Shown: positions 54,226 to 63,089 of the stretch, in pieces
Layout: each line of letters opens with the position of its first letter
How positions within the stretch are numbered: the stretch's first letter is position 1
Assembly: GCA_002344525.1 (NCBI GenBank)
Contig: DDTJ01000059.1
Span: forward strand, 1 to 64,000
Origin: Akkermansiaceae bacterium UBA2367
GTDB taxonomy: Bacteria > Verrucomicrobiota > Verrucomicrobiia > Verrucomicrobiales > DEV007
DNA: 64,000 nucleotides
Direction: 5' to 3'
Position numbers and translations under genes: made by a program
Notes under the pieces: generated by a model
Database searches by the model: none
What the model was told of the DNA's origin: nothing
What the model saw: only the letters and a program-made list of their open reading frames with translations

Positions 54226-54624
54226 CTACCAAGCCAAGCGCAGAACATCCAAGCCGTCGATGCGAGAAAAATGGGCGTCTCCGGTGGCGAGTTTCATTCC
54301 TCCTTCCAAGGCGACGGCGGCGATCCAAGTGTCGTTTTCGGGGATACGCTGTCCTCGCGAGTCGAGATCATGGTAGATTCTTCCGTAGGCTTTCGCGGTC
54401 GCTTCGTCGGGCAGGATGATCGCAATGTTTTTCAGAAATGAATCGACCTTGACCCTCTCTTTCTCGGGATGGTCGGCCTGATGGATGCCTTTCTCCAATT
54501 TCCCCGCGGTGAACAAGGAGGTGAAGATCAGACATCCATCGGGCAGGATGCCAGCCAGATCGATCTTCTTGCGCATGTGCGCGATGATCGGGCTGGTGTC
54601 GAGCAGGATATGGGGCGTCGCCAT
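54226..54624 (-). CDS. PIN-domain toxin, VapC-like
   Basis: 132 residues. Acidic residues expected for the Mg-binding RNase site are visible: Asp in LLDTSPII, Glu in AGKLEKGIH, Asp in ENDTWIAAVA and Asp in LATGDAHFSRI. It starts at ATG 54624, where TGATG links it to the upstream gene by one base. That coupling and the small size of the partner are typical of VapBC modules. Confidence 0.85.
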   Translation of the reverse strand: MATPHILLDTSPIIAHMRKKIDLAGILPDGCLIFTSLFTAGKLEKGIHQADHPEKERVKVDSFLKNIAIILPDEATAKAYGRIYHDLDSRGQRIPENDTWIAAVALEGGMKLATGDAHFSRIDGLDVLRLAW

Positions 54625-54833
54625 CAGTGTTCCGCTTCGGCGGCCTCCTTCAAGACGGCCTGCTCGAAAGCTTCGCCCTGCTCGTCGTCCATGCACCCGT
54701 AAGATTCGGCTAAGGCCTCGCGCTGGCGTTCCGCAACTTGCGGAACCAGTTCGCTGATGAAGCGGGCGACTTCGACCAGCTTTGCGTTGGGAAGGCAGTG
54801 GAGGTCCCTGGTGATGGATTCAACTAGGGTCAT
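54624..54833 (-). CDS. Putative antitoxin partner of the VapC-like toxin
   Basis: 69 residues. It is mostly helical and acidic at the C-terminus (DDEQGEAFEQAVLKEAAEAEH). LPNAKLVEVARFISEL is a DUF2281-like or helix motif seen in small antitoxins. No clear DNA-binding motif is visible. Its stop overlaps the toxin start by one base, and the gene order (antitoxin first) is standard. The frame is open upstream to 55127, but ATG 54833 gives the sensible start. Confidence 0.7.
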   Translation of the reverse strand: MTLVESITRDLHCLPNAKLVEVARFISELVPQVAERQREALAESYGCMDDEQGEAFEQAVLKEAAEAEH

Positions 54834-54996
54834 GCCCGGAGTGTAACCTATCGGCACCGTTCTTTCCAGCGGGTTTCGACGGGCAGGCGTGGCGCAAGCG
54901 ATGGTGACTGCTCTACCGCCCCCCAGCCTCTGCGCGATCCTTCTTGAAGACATTTCCCGCTTGAAATCCACCCTCTCTCCCGCCGACATTGGGCGC

Positions 54997-55521
54997 GTGA
55001 ATCGGTTTCTCCTCCAGTGCTGCTTGTCGGGCTTGGCGCTTCTCGCGGCGGGTGCGCCGGTCCTGTGCGCCGATGACGCGGACGACGCGGCGAGGAAAAC
55101 CGTGTTCACGACGCGGGTGCGCACCACCGCCTACACCCACACGGAGGCCGACCATCTCAAATACGGCACCAAGACGGCGCTGGGGACCGAGCTGCGCCAT
55201 TCGCCCGAATACCACTCGGCGGCGGCGGACTGGTCCCGTTTCCCCTTGGGCACGAAGTTCCGGATCAAAGGCTACGACCGGGTTTTCGTGGTGGACGACT
55301 ACGGCAAGGCCCTGGTGGGGTCGAACACCATCGACCTGTATTTCCCCACGATGGAGGGTATGAAGCTCTGGGGCGCCCGCTGGGTGGAGATCGATGTGCT
55401 GGAGTTCGGCAGCTTCCACGAGAGCCGGAAGATCCTCGCCTCCCGCGCCACGTATCCGCATTGCCTGGCCATGCTGGCCGCGATGACCGGCGACCAATGG
55501 TGGGAGCGTTTCAACCGATAG
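54997..55521 (+). CDS. Secreted 3D-domain protein
   Basis: 174 residues from a GTG at 54997 that gives a good signal peptide (RFLLQCCLSGLALLAAGAPV). The mature part carries the 3D (Asp-Asp-Asp) fold motifs TTRVRTTAYTHTEADHL, FPLGTKFRIKGYDRVFVVDDYG and NTIDLYF, as in MltA and YabE/RPF-type cell-wall proteins. In such proteins the three Asp form a catalytic or binding site for peptidoglycan. It is alone and convergent with the next gene. Confidence 0.75.
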   Translation: MNRFLLQCCLSGLALLAAGAPVLCADDADDAARKTVFTTRVRTTAYTHTEADHLKYGTKTALGTELRHSPEYHSAAADWSRFPLGTKFRIKGYDRVFVVDDYGKALVGSNTIDLYFPTMEGMKLWGARWVEIDVLEFGSFHESRKILASRATYPHCLAMLAAMTGDQWWERFNR

Positions 55522-55669
55522 GGGAGCGACGCGGCGGCCCATGGTCGAACTGGAGATCGGCATCGAAACCGGGCCGGAGATCGGAGTCACCATTCCTCTT
55601 CCGATTCGGGCGGGTCGGCCATAATCCCTCCATGCGCTTGTTCGGCCCTAATCTCGCGGAACTCTTCTT

Positions 55670-56002
55670 CTATTCGATCCGGCTCGAATTGAATCGCACC
55701 GCCCACCCGCTGACCGGTTCGTCGATCTTCTGAAGGGGAAGATAGATCGCGTTGAGGAATTCGGCGAATCCAGCGGGTGGATTGATTCCGGGGTCTCTGT
55801 AGGAGAGCTTGAACGGCATGGTCAGATCCAATTCGCCCCAATGGGATACTTTCGACCGCATGGAGAGGCCCGAGGCCTTCCATGGGTCGGAAGGAACATA
55901 AGCGGTGCTATAACATGCGAATTTCAGATACGCGTATCCTCCAAGATAAATCGCAACCAGCAGGACGACCAGCGAAGCTGCTATATGGCGAAGTGTATTC
56001 AT
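55670..56002 (-). CDS. Small membrane-anchored protein, unknown
   Basis: 110 residues. The N-terminal helix (SLVVLLVAIYLGGYAYLKFA) is a signal anchor; the rest is soluble with a Trp/Tyr-rich middle (SDPWKASGLSMRSKVSHWGE). I do not recognise it. Codon use is more AT-rich than the neighbouring genes, which suggests recent acquisition. ATG 56002 is used; the frame is open well upstream. A plausible role cannot be given. Confidence 0.5.
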   Translation of the reverse strand: MNTLRHIAASLVVLLVAIYLGGYAYLKFACYSTAYVPSDPWKASGLSMRSKVSHWGELDLTMPFKLSYRDPGINPPAGFAEFLNAIYLPLQKIDEPVSGWAVRFNSSRIE

Positions 56003-56165
56003 CCACGGTGCTTTCCTTTGGAGCGTTTCAAGCCGCTTCCATCTTCGTTGGACCGGTCGCCGGGGAAGGCCGGTTTCGCAAGATTTGCAGTCCCGAGAAT
56101 ATCCATCCGCCGGCTCCACGTCGAGCCTTTTCGGCGGCCAGCCTTGCGCGGGGGGAACACTTATT

Positions 56166-57698
56166 TCAAGGGGCGGGCAAGAGTGCCCGCGCTCCACGCC
56201 CCTCCCGCTTCACGATACGGTCGCAGACCTTCTGGCCGCAGAGCACGGCCATGGGCATGCCGCCGCCGGGGTTCACGCTGCCGCCGGTGAAGAAGAGGTT
56301 CCGGTATTTCGAGGACTGCTTCGGGGCCTTGAAGGCCTGGTTCAGCTTCCAGTCGCTGACGACGCCGTAGATGGAGCCGCCGTTGGAATAGTACATCCGC
56401 TCGATGTCCACGGGGGTGAGCAAATCCTCGACGACGATATGCTTCCGCAAATCGGTCAGGCCCATGCGTTCGAGCTTGTCGAGGACGCGCTCTTTCAACG
56501 CGACATAATCCTTGTGGGCGAAGGGATTTTCCGGATCGATGGGCGGGATGTGGGGGAGGATCTTGAGATTGTCGTGCCCGGCGGGCGCTTTGGACGGATC
56601 GGTGCGGGTCGGGGCGACGAGGTAGATGGTGGGGTCCTCGGGCAGCTTGCCCTGCTTGAAGACGGTGTCGAAATGCTTGTGCTGCTCCTTCGAGTAGAAG
56701 AAGTTGTGATGGGCAAGCTGCTCGTAGACGCGATCTGTGCCGAGGTGCAGGACGATCCCGGAGCAGGCGGGGGCGAACTTCTTCAGCTTCTCCAGAAACG
56801 CGGGCGGCTCGTCGAGGAGCCGGCGGTAGGCGGGGAGGACCTCCATGTTGCAGACGACGTAGTCGGCGGGGAGAATTTGTCCGTTTGTCAGGGTGACTCC
56901 GGTGACGCTTCTGCCGGATCGGTCGATGGAGGCGACTTCGCTGTTCAGCGAGACCTCCACGCCGAGATCGTTGAGCAGCCTGCCGAGGCCGCGGGCGAGG
57001 TTGTACATGCCGCCCTTCACATACCAGAGCCCATAGTCGAACTGGATCAGGGGCATCAGGTTCATGTAGCCGGGCGCGTCGAGGGCGGAGGAACCGACGT
57101 ACTTGATGAAATACTCGAAGACGCTCCGCAGGTGGGGCTCCTCGAAATGATTGGCGATGGACTCGGCCATGGAGTGCTTGTGGTCCATCTTGAAGATCAT
57201 GCGCCAGCCGTAGTGGCGCAGCATTTCCCACACGTTGTCGAGCCCCTTGCGGAAGTAGCCATCGTCGACGAGGTCGTATTGCGCACGACCGTAGGCGAGG
57301 AAGGCCTCGAACTGCCGCCAGAGCGTTTCGGGATCGCCGGGCAGCTTGGCCAGTTCGGCCTTCATGCGGTCGGGTTCCTCGTGGAGGTCGAGGACGAGGC
57401 CGTCCTCGAAGAAATTGCGCCAATGCGGGCTGACCTTCTCCAGTCCGACATAGTCCTCCATGCGCCGCCCGGCGCGCTCCCAGAGGCTGCGAAAGAACTG
57501 CGGCAGGGTGAAGATGGACGGCCCGAGGTCGAAGCCGAAGCCGTCGATCTCGCGGTAGTTCAGCTTGCCGCCGATGCGTTCGTTCTTCTCGACGACATGG
57601 ACCTCGAAGCCCTCGGCGCGCAGCGAGGCGGCGGCGGACAGCCCGCCGAGCCCGGCCCCGACGACGACGACGAGTTTGTTCCGAGCGGGCTTTGTCAT
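56166..57698 (-). CDS. CrtI/CrtN-type carotenoid oxidase or desaturase, second copy
   Basis: 510 residues, FAD-dependent. The N-terminal FAD motif is VVVVGAGLGGLSAAASLRAEG followed by KNERIGGKLNYREIDG; the C-terminal family motif is LFFTGGSVNPGGGMPMAVLCG. Its ATG overlaps the stop of the upstream CrtN-like gene by four bases. In the C30 pathway of Methylomonas and relatives the second such enzyme (CrtNb or CrtP) oxidises the end of 4,4-prime-diapolycopene to an aldehyde. The stop lies inside a palindromic repeat, so its last about 10 residues (RGARALLPAP) derive from it. Confidence 0.88.
   Translation of the reverse strand: MTKPARNKLVVVVGAGLGGLSAAASLRAEGFEVHVVEKNERIGGKLNYREIDGFGFDLGPSIFTLPQFFRSLWERAGRRMEDYVGLEKVSPHWRNFFEDGLVLDLHEEPDRMKAELAKLPGDPETLWRQFEAFLAYGRAQYDLVDDGYFRKGLDNVWEMLRHYGWRMIFKMDHKHSMAESIANHFEEPHLRSVFEYFIKYVGSSALDAPGYMNLMPLIQFDYGLWYVKGGMYNLARGLGRLLNDLGVEVSLNSEVASIDRSGRSVTGVTLTNGQILPADYVVCNMEVLPAYRRLLDEPPAFLEKLKKFAPACSGIVLHLGTDRVYEQLAHHNFFYSKEQHKHFDTVFKQGKLPEDPTIYLVAPTRTDPSKAPAGHDNLKILPHIPPIDPENPFAHKDYVALKERVLDKLERMGLTDLRKHIVVEDLLTPVDIERMYYSNGGSIYGVVSDWKLNQAFKAPKQSSKYRNLFFTGGSVNPGGGMPMAVLCGQKVCDRIVKREGRGARALLPAP
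56173..56190. repeat. Dispersed-type palindrome at the end of the second carotenoid gene
   Basis: Arms GCGGGCA and TGCCCGC with an AGAG loop. The unit, with flanking GAGC/GGGG, matches the GGAGCGCGGGCACTCT-type hairpin common in PVC intergenic DNA (from memory). It supplies the 3-prime codons of the carotenoid gene and could also terminate transcription. Confidence 0.6.
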
Positions 57699-59236
57699 GC
57701 GGCGATTTCGGTCTTGGTGTAGGAGAGGCCGAAGGTGTCCGAGATCAGGTTCGACGCGATCCGCGCGGATTCGAAGATGGTGGGCAGGCCGCTCCCCGGA
57801 TGAGTGCCCCCGCCGACGAGGTAGCAGTTGGAGAATTCCTCGAAGCGGTTGCGCGGACGTTTCCAAGCCATCTGGCTGAGGCAGTGGGAGAGGTTGAAGG
57901 TCGCCCCCTTGAAGATGTCGAGATCCTCGTTCCAAGTCTTCGGCGTGTAGAGCTTCTCAACCTCGATGCGGCTCTCCAGATCGTCGATGCCGAGGCGGTC
58001 GGCGAAGGCCTTGAAGACGAGGCCGCGGTAGCGCTCGCGCACCGCGTCCCAGTCGATGTCACCGTCGAGGTTCGGGGTCGGGACGAGGATGTAGAGGCTC
58101 GACTTGCCCGGCGGGGCGAGGGTCGGGTCGGTGACGCTGGCGTTGCGCACGTAGAAGGAGATGTCCTCCGAACCGCGGTTCAGCTTGAAGATCTCATCGA
58201 CGTTGCGCTTGTAGTCGCGGGCGAAGACGATGCAGTGGTGGGGCAGGTCGTAGAGGCCGTCGATGCCGAGGTGCATCATGAAGGTGGAGCAACTGAACTT
58301 CATCCGGTCCAGCTTCTCCGGCGTGTATTTCTTCAAGGCCCCGTCCGGCACGAGGTGGGTCATGGCGTGGGCGAAGTCGGCGTTGAGGACGACGCTGTCG
58401 GCGAAATGCTTCTCCCCGTTCTCCAGCTCGATCCCGGCGACGCGGCGGCCATCGAGGAGGAGCCGTCGCACCGCCGCGCCCGTGTGGAGGCGCGCCCCGC
58501 ATTCGCGTGCGGCGCGGGCGAGGGCTTGGGGGATCTCGGCGAGCCCGCCCTTCGTGTGGTAGATGCCGTGCTCGTGCTCCATGAAAGAGAGCATGGAGAA
58601 GGCGCCGGGGCATTCCCAAGCGGACATGCCGAGGTACTTGCTCTGGAAGGAGAAGAGCAGCGCGAGCTTCTCGTCGGTGAAGTAGCGCTTCAGATTGTCG
58701 ATCACGGTCGAGCCGAGGGAGAGATGCGGCAGGGCGGGCAGAATCTCAGGGGAGAGCGAGCGGAGGGCGTTCGGAAAATCGCTCTGAAAGGCCGGGAGAA
58801 GCCGCCGGAAACGCGCCCGCTCCCTCTTCAAGAACGCATCCATCGCTCCCGAGCGACCGGGGAAGAGGCGCTCGATCTCCCGCTTCGTGTCCTCGGGACG
58901 GTCGCAGGCGCGGAAGACCTCGTCGTCGAAGCGGACCTCGTACATCGGGTCGAGCCGCACGAAGTCGAGGTAGTCGGACGAACGCAGCCCCGACTCGGTG
59001 AAAATCCGGTCGAGGAGCGACTTCATCATCAGGAAGGTCGGCCCGATGTCGAAGCGGTAGCCGCCGATCTCGTGGCAGCCGGTGCGCCCGCCGAGGCGGT
59101 CCTGCTTCTCGAAGAGATCGACCCGCACCCCCCGGCTCGCGAGGAGGAGGGCGCTGGCCACACCGCCGGGACCGCCGCCGACGATGACGACCCGCTTGGC
59201 GGACTCGCCCGCCCCGGTGGAACCCAGACTCTTCAT
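57695..59236 (-). CDS. Phytoene/diapophytoene desaturase (CrtI/CrtN type)
   Basis: 513 residues, membrane-associated flavoprotein. It has FAD motif VVIVGGGPGGVASALLLASRG then KQDRLGGRTGCHEIGGYRFD, and the C-terminal YLVGGGTHPGSGLPTIFESAR typical of CrtI/CrtN. It inserts double bonds into a colourless precursor to make the coloured polyene. It is first of a two-gene operon; a divergent aldehyde dehydrogenase lies 147 bp away. No phytoene or diapophytoene synthase is in the window, so C30 versus C40 substrate is inferred from the neighbours. Confidence 0.9.
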   Translation of the reverse strand: MKSLGSTGAGESAKRVVIVGGGPGGVASALLLASRGVRVDLFEKQDRLGGRTGCHEIGGYRFDIGPTFLMMKSLLDRIFTESGLRSSDYLDFVRLDPMYEVRFDDEVFRACDRPEDTKREIERLFPGRSGAMDAFLKRERARFRRLLPAFQSDFPNALRSLSPEILPALPHLSLGSTVIDNLKRYFTDEKLALLFSFQSKYLGMSAWECPGAFSMLSFMEHEHGIYHTKGGLAEIPQALARAARECGARLHTGAAVRRLLLDGRRVAGIELENGEKHFADSVVLNADFAHAMTHLVPDGALKKYTPEKLDRMKFSCSTFMMHLGIDGLYDLPHHCIVFARDYKRNVDEIFKLNRGSEDISFYVRNASVTDPTLAPPGKSSLYILVPTPNLDGDIDWDAVRERYRGLVFKAFADRLGIDDLESRIEVEKLYTPKTWNEDLDIFKGATFNLSHCLSQMAWKRPRNRFEEFSNCYLVGGGTHPGSGLPTIFESARIASNLISDTFGLSYTKTEIAA

Positions 59237-59383
59237 TTGGCAGGTGAAGGAACCCTCCGGAAACTTGCGGTTTGCGGAAAGTCGCCTTTCATGAAGAATC
59301 CATCGTTTCGACCTGGGAGTTCGTCGACCATTTTTTTCAAGGAAGCCCCCCTCCCCATACGCTATACCTTCGGCGTGGCAAGC

Positions 59384-60772
59384 ATGGACGAATCGAAAAC
59401 CTCCGCCGGGACTGGCGCTCCCGCCGCTGTCGTGGCGCGGGCGCGGGATTTCTTCGCCTCCGGCGCGACGCGGCCTCTGGCCTTCCGCCTCGCCGCCCTC
59501 GCCCGGCTGGAGGCCGCCATCGTCCGCGAGACCGACGCCATCCTCGCCGCCCTCGCCGCCGATCTCGGCAAACCAGCCCTCGAAGCTTGGCTCTCCGAGG
59601 TCCACTTCGTCCTCTCCGAAATCCGGCTCTTCCGCCGCAGGCTGCGGCGCTGGGCCAAGCCGCGCCGAGTCGGGAATCCCTTCTTCATTTGGCCCGCCCG
59701 CAGCGAGATTCGCCGTGAACCCCATGGCGTCGTCCTCGTCGCCGCGCCGTGGAACTACCCCTTCCAGCTTTCCCTCAGCCCCCTCGTCGCCGCCGTCGCG
59801 GGGGGGAACACGGTCGTCCTGAAGCCGTCCGAACTCGCCCCGGCCACCGCCGCCCTGCTCGATCGGCTCCTCGGCGAAGTCTTCGAGCCCGGCCATGTCG
59901 CCGTCGTCACGGGCGGACCGGAAACCGGGGCGGCTCTGCTGGAGCAGCCCTTCGATTTTCTCTTTTACACCGGCGGCGAACGGGTCGGCCGCCTCTACGC
60001 CGAGGCCGCGGCGCGACGCCTCGTTCCCGTCGTGCTGGAACTGGGAGGGAAATGCCCCTGCCTCCTCGACGCGACCGCCGACTTCGACCTCGCCGTGCCG
60101 CGCCTCGTCTCGGCGAAATGGTTCAACGCCGGGCAGACCTGCGTCGCCCCCGACTTCGTCCTCGTGCCCGAGGCGCGGCGGGAGGAGTTCGTCGCGAAGC
60201 TCCGCTCCCAACTGGAGCGCTGCTACGGCACGGGCGTCCCTCGCGACCTCGCCGCCATCGTGAACGGGGCGCACTACGCGCGCCTCCTCGACCTGCTGCC
60301 CGACGAGGCGCTGCGCATCGGCGAGGACGACCCCGCGTCCCGGCTCCTCGCCCCCCGAATTCTGCCGGACGCGACTTGGGACGACCCCGCGATGCGCGAG
60401 GAGATCTTCGGCCCCGTCCTGCCCGTGATCGGCTACGGCTCCCTCGACGAAGCCCTCGCCCGGCTCGCCGCCCGGCCCGAGGCCCTCGCCCTCTATGCCT
60501 TCTCGAAAGATCCAGCGACCCTTGAGCGCGTCGCCGCCTCGGTGCGCTCCGGCTCGGTCTGCTTCAACGACGCGGTGAAGCAGGCCGTCAACCTCGCCCT
60601 GCCCTTCGGCGGCGTCGGCGCGAGCGGGACAGGCCGCTACCGGGGAAAGGCCGGCTTCGAAACCTTCACCTGGACCCGCGCGGTGACGCGGCGCTTTTGG
60701 GTGAAGGACCTGTTCCAGACCCTGCCGCCCTACGGGAGGAAGGTGGAGTGGATGCGGCGGTGGATGAAGTGA
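59384..60772 (+). CDS. Aldehyde dehydrogenase, probable carotenoid-aldehyde type
   Basis: 462 residues, class 3-like. The catalytic Cys is in FNAGQTCVAPDF and the general-base Glu in LELGGKCPCL; APWNYPFQLSL and the NAD region ITAL-like segment are typical of ALDH3. The C-terminal basic/aromatic end (FQTLPPYGRKVEWMRRWMK) may tether it to the membrane. Beside two CrtN-type enzymes it is the expected oxidase of 4,4-prime-diapolycopenal to the acid. ATG 59384 or GTG 59375 are both possible. The gene is divergent from the crt operon. Confidence 0.85.
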   Translation: MDESKTSAGTGAPAAVVARARDFFASGATRPLAFRLAALARLEAAIVRETDAILAALAADLGKPALEAWLSEVHFVLSEIRLFRRRLRRWAKPRRVGNPFFIWPARSEIRREPHGVVLVAAPWNYPFQLSLSPLVAAVAGGNTVVLKPSELAPATAALLDRLLGEVFEPGHVAVVTGGPETGAALLEQPFDFLFYTGGERVGRLYAEAAARRLVPVVLELGGKCPCLLDATADFDLAVPRLVSAKWFNAGQTCVAPDFVLVPEARREEFVAKLRSQLERCYGTGVPRDLAAIVNGAHYARLLDLLPDEALRIGEDDPASRLLAPRILPDATWDDPAMREEIFGPVLPVIGYGSLDEALARLAARPEALALYAFSKDPATLERVAASVRSGSVCFNDAVKQAVNLALPFGGVGASGTGRYRGKAGFETFTWTRAVTRRFWVKDLFQTLPPYGRKVEWMRRWMK

Positions 60773-60819
60773 GGGACCCGACCCTCTCTGGTCGGCGACT
60801 CGCCCCTGTCACACCGATA

Positions 60820-61350
60820 TCAGAGCGGCGGATAGACCTTGTGCTTGGGCTCCACGCCCGGCGCGCCCGGTCCCATGCCGACCCCCTTGCTGGCGTATCG
60901 GCGTTTCTCGACCAGTTCCTCGCCTTGGAAGCGGAAGTGCGTCTGCTCGTAGGTGATTGCGCTAGTGCCCTGCAGGACGATGAGCGTCTCGCCCCCCTTC
61001 ACGAAGGCGAAGGCGGCTGCGGCATCGGCCCCACCCTCCTCCGGATACCATTCCCCGGCGAAATCGTGCTTCCTCCCCGAGGCCGTAACGATGCGGATGG
61101 GCACCTTCGGATCTTCGCAAGAGACGACCCACTTCCCCTTGGGATGGGAGATTTCGTATTCGCGGAACTTCACGGCGACGCTTTTGACCTGCTTCCACCC
61201 CTCCAGCTTCGGCGCATGGGGGATGTCGGTCTGGTAGGGGCCGACGGTCCACGGGCTGTAGCCTTCGGAGGCGGGCGTCGGCTTCGAAGCGCAGGAGGAA
61301 GCCACCATCGCGAAGGCGGCGGTGAGCAGGGGGAGGATCAGGCGGACCAT
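60820..61350 (-). CDS. Hypothetical lipoprotein
   Basis: 176 residues from ATG 61350; the frame is open to an ATG at 61374. The signal peptide ends in FAMVASSCASKP, a lipobox. The mature body has no family motif I know; it is beta-rich, with KGGETLIVLQGTSAITYEQTHFRFQGEEL and a basic C-terminus. It follows the aldehyde dehydrogenase convergently (about 50 bp gap). The lipid anchor is supported; the function is unknown. Confidence 0.65.
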   Translation of the reverse strand: MVRLILPLLTAAFAMVASSCASKPTPASEGYSPWTVGPYQTDIPHAPKLEGWKQVKSVAVKFREYEISHPKGKWVVSCEDPKVPIRIVTASGRKHDFAGEWYPEEGGADAAAAFAFVKGGETLIVLQGTSAITYEQTHFRFQGEELVEKRRYASKGVGMGPGAPGVEPKHKVYPPL

Positions 61351-61416
61351 GCCCAACCCTTTCCGCATCGGCACGAGGAAGGCAAGGGGAAAGCGGGCCG
61401 CCGGGCCCGGTCTCCG

Positions 61417-61806
61417 TCAGACGCGCCGCGCCCGCTGGCCCTCCTCGATGAGCGCCCAGAACTGCTTCGACTGGGCGAGCACGTCGTCGTCGCCGACAGG
61501 CAGCTTCGCGCGGAAAAGGAAGTCCTGGAAGGAGTTCTTGCTGAGGACGCGGTGGACGACGACGGACTGGTGGTCTTTCGAGACCTCGAAGTAGATGCGC
61601 ACGTCGCTGGCGCGGTAGCGGTAGAGCTTCTTCCCGTCGCGCTCGATCTGGCCGAACTTCGCGCCCGCGCCCGCGCCCGCCGGGTTGTCCTCGATGCCAT
61701 CGAGGTCCTCGGGCTTCACTTGAAATTCGTTCAGCACCTCAAGTTGTTCGAGGGTCGGGAGCTGCGAAATTTCCGCCGCGCTGATTTCGTTGAAGATGAC
61801 TTGGAA
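61417..61806 (-). CDS. Orphan RelE/ParE-like protein
   Basis: 129 residues from GTG 61806, chosen because GGGGGAGAG lies about 8 bases upstream; an in-frame TTG at 61827 is less likely. The core GKKLYRYRASDVRIYFEVSKDHQSVVVHRVLSKNSFQDFLFR (in parts) is that of RelE-type toxins: a small beta sheet with basic residues. No antitoxin gene is adjacent. It resembles a conserved housekeeping-like relative seen in Verrucomicrobia (from memory). It may act on RNA, or be a non-toxic relative. Confidence 0.6.
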   Translation of the reverse strand, partial: FQVIFNEISAAEISQLPTLEQLEVLNEFQVKPEDLDGIEDNPAGAGAGAKFGQIERDGKKLYRYRASDVRIYFEVSKDHQSVVVHRVLSKNSFQDFLFRAKLPVGDDDVLAQSKQFWALIEEGQRARRV

Positions 61807-61901
61807 CACAGGTGGACTCTCCCCCAAAGGCGCGGATTCGACAAGGGGGGAAATAGGTCAGTCGAACCGAAAGAGGCAGGACCGATCGCCAAACCACGCA
61901 T

Positions 61902-63089
61902 TCACGGCAGCTCCACCACCCGCACCGCCCCCGAATCGGCACCCTTCAGCTCGCGAGGATAGACCGCGTTCCCCAGCGAATGCAGGACCGTCGCGCCGCC
62001 GTGCCTCTCCTCGCGCTGGGCGACGTGGGGATGGGCACCTGCGACGGCAACGGCCCCATGGGCGACGAGCCAGCGGGTCCAGCGACGCTGGTCCTCGTTG
62101 ACCTCGTGGCGGTATTCGTCACCGCCGTGGACGAGGACGACGATCCGCTCGCTTCGGGACCGGGCCTCGCGCATCGCTGCGGCAAGGAGGGATTGATGCT
62201 TTGGCAGGGTGGCGACGCCGGGCTGCGTGGGTTCGGCTTCGTCCCCCGGCAGCAGGCTGGCGCCGAACACGGCGAGGGTCACGCCTTGGCGTTCGACGCG
62301 CCAAGGACGACAGGCTTCGCTCTCGTCCTTGCCCGCGCCGAAAGAGGGTAGGCTTGCGGACTGGAGAGTGTCCAGTCCTTCGACGAGTCCCTCGGGTCCG
62401 GCGTCGAGGGCGTGGTTGTTGGCGAGGGAGACGGCATCGACGCCGTGCTCCTTGAGAAAGGCGAGGCGCTCCGGCGGAAATCGGAAATCGTAGCGGACCG
62501 CCTTGCCGCCCTCGCGCATCGAGGGAATGCCTTCGAGGTTGGCGAGGAACAGATCGGCCCCGCCGCGTCCGAAGCCGGGCAGGGCGATGTGCTCCTCCCC
62601 CGCGAGCACGATGTCCCCGGCGAAGGAACCCGCCGAACGCGGTTCGACCTCGAGTCGGCCATCGAGATAGGCGACCGCTTCGCGGGTGTGTTCGAGGAGC
62701 GTCTCCGCTGCGCCTTCGGGAGCGGGGAACCAGAGGACGCGTTCGACGGGGCGGGGCATGAGGGGTTCGATCCAGTTGAAGACTTGGAGCCGTCCGTCCG
62801 TGCGCCAGCCCTCGACGCGGGCGGCGCGCGCTGCGAACGAAGGGACGCGGCGGACCTGCTCGCGCAAGTCCTCCGACCGCTCCGCCGCGCTCGCGTCGGA
62901 ATGCGCGTCGATGAGGACGAGGATATGCGGCGCGTCGAGATCGACCATGCGGGTGATCCAGCCGAAAGTCTCGGCGAGGAAGACGGGCAGCGACGCCAGA
63001 TCCCCGCACCACCCCGGCGAGGCGGTGGCCAGCCAAACCAATAGGCTAGCGAGCCTGGCGGATCTCGGGCTTACGGTCGAGGCCGACAT
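61902..63089 (-). CDS. Fusion of UPF0489-like segment and CapA-type metallophosphatase
   Basis: 395 residues. The first about 125 residues contain APHILVLIDAHSDASAAERSED and RLEVEPRSAGSF, resembling UPF0489-type (arginase-fold) proteins but much shorter. At about residue 158 it passes into a CapA/PGA_cap metallophosphatase: AGDIVLAGEEHI, ADLFLANLEGIPS, VSLANNHALDAG, VVLVHGGDEYRHEVNE and AGAHPHVAQ, all with metal ligands. The start is uncertain: ATG 63089 gives 14 residues before the stop of the upstream gene, and a TTG 45 bp later would also fit. Confidence 0.6.
   Translation of the reverse strand: MSASTVSPRSARLASLLVWLATASPGWCGDLASLPVFLAETFGWITRMVDLDAPHILVLIDAHSDASAAERSEDLREQVRRVPSFAARAARVEGWRTDGRLQVFNWIEPLMPRPVERVLWFPAPEGAAETLLEHTREAVAYLDGRLEVEPRSAGSFAGDIVLAGEEHIALPGFGRGGADLFLANLEGIPSMREGGKAVRYDFRFPPERLAFLKEHGVDAVSLANNHALDAGPEGLVEGLDTLQSASLPSFGAGKDESEACRPWRVERQGVTLAVFGASLLPGDEAEPTQPGVATLPKHQSLLAAAMREARSRSERIVVLVHGGDEYRHEVNEDQRRWTRWLVAHGAVAVAGAHPHVAQREERHGGATVLHSLGNAVYPRELKGADSGAVRVVELP

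Noticed and set aside
55587..55883. A minus-strand ORF overlapping the small membrane-anchored protein
   Set aside because: The frame with the signal anchor is more protein-like and has a sensible start. The other lacks a start near a ribosome site.
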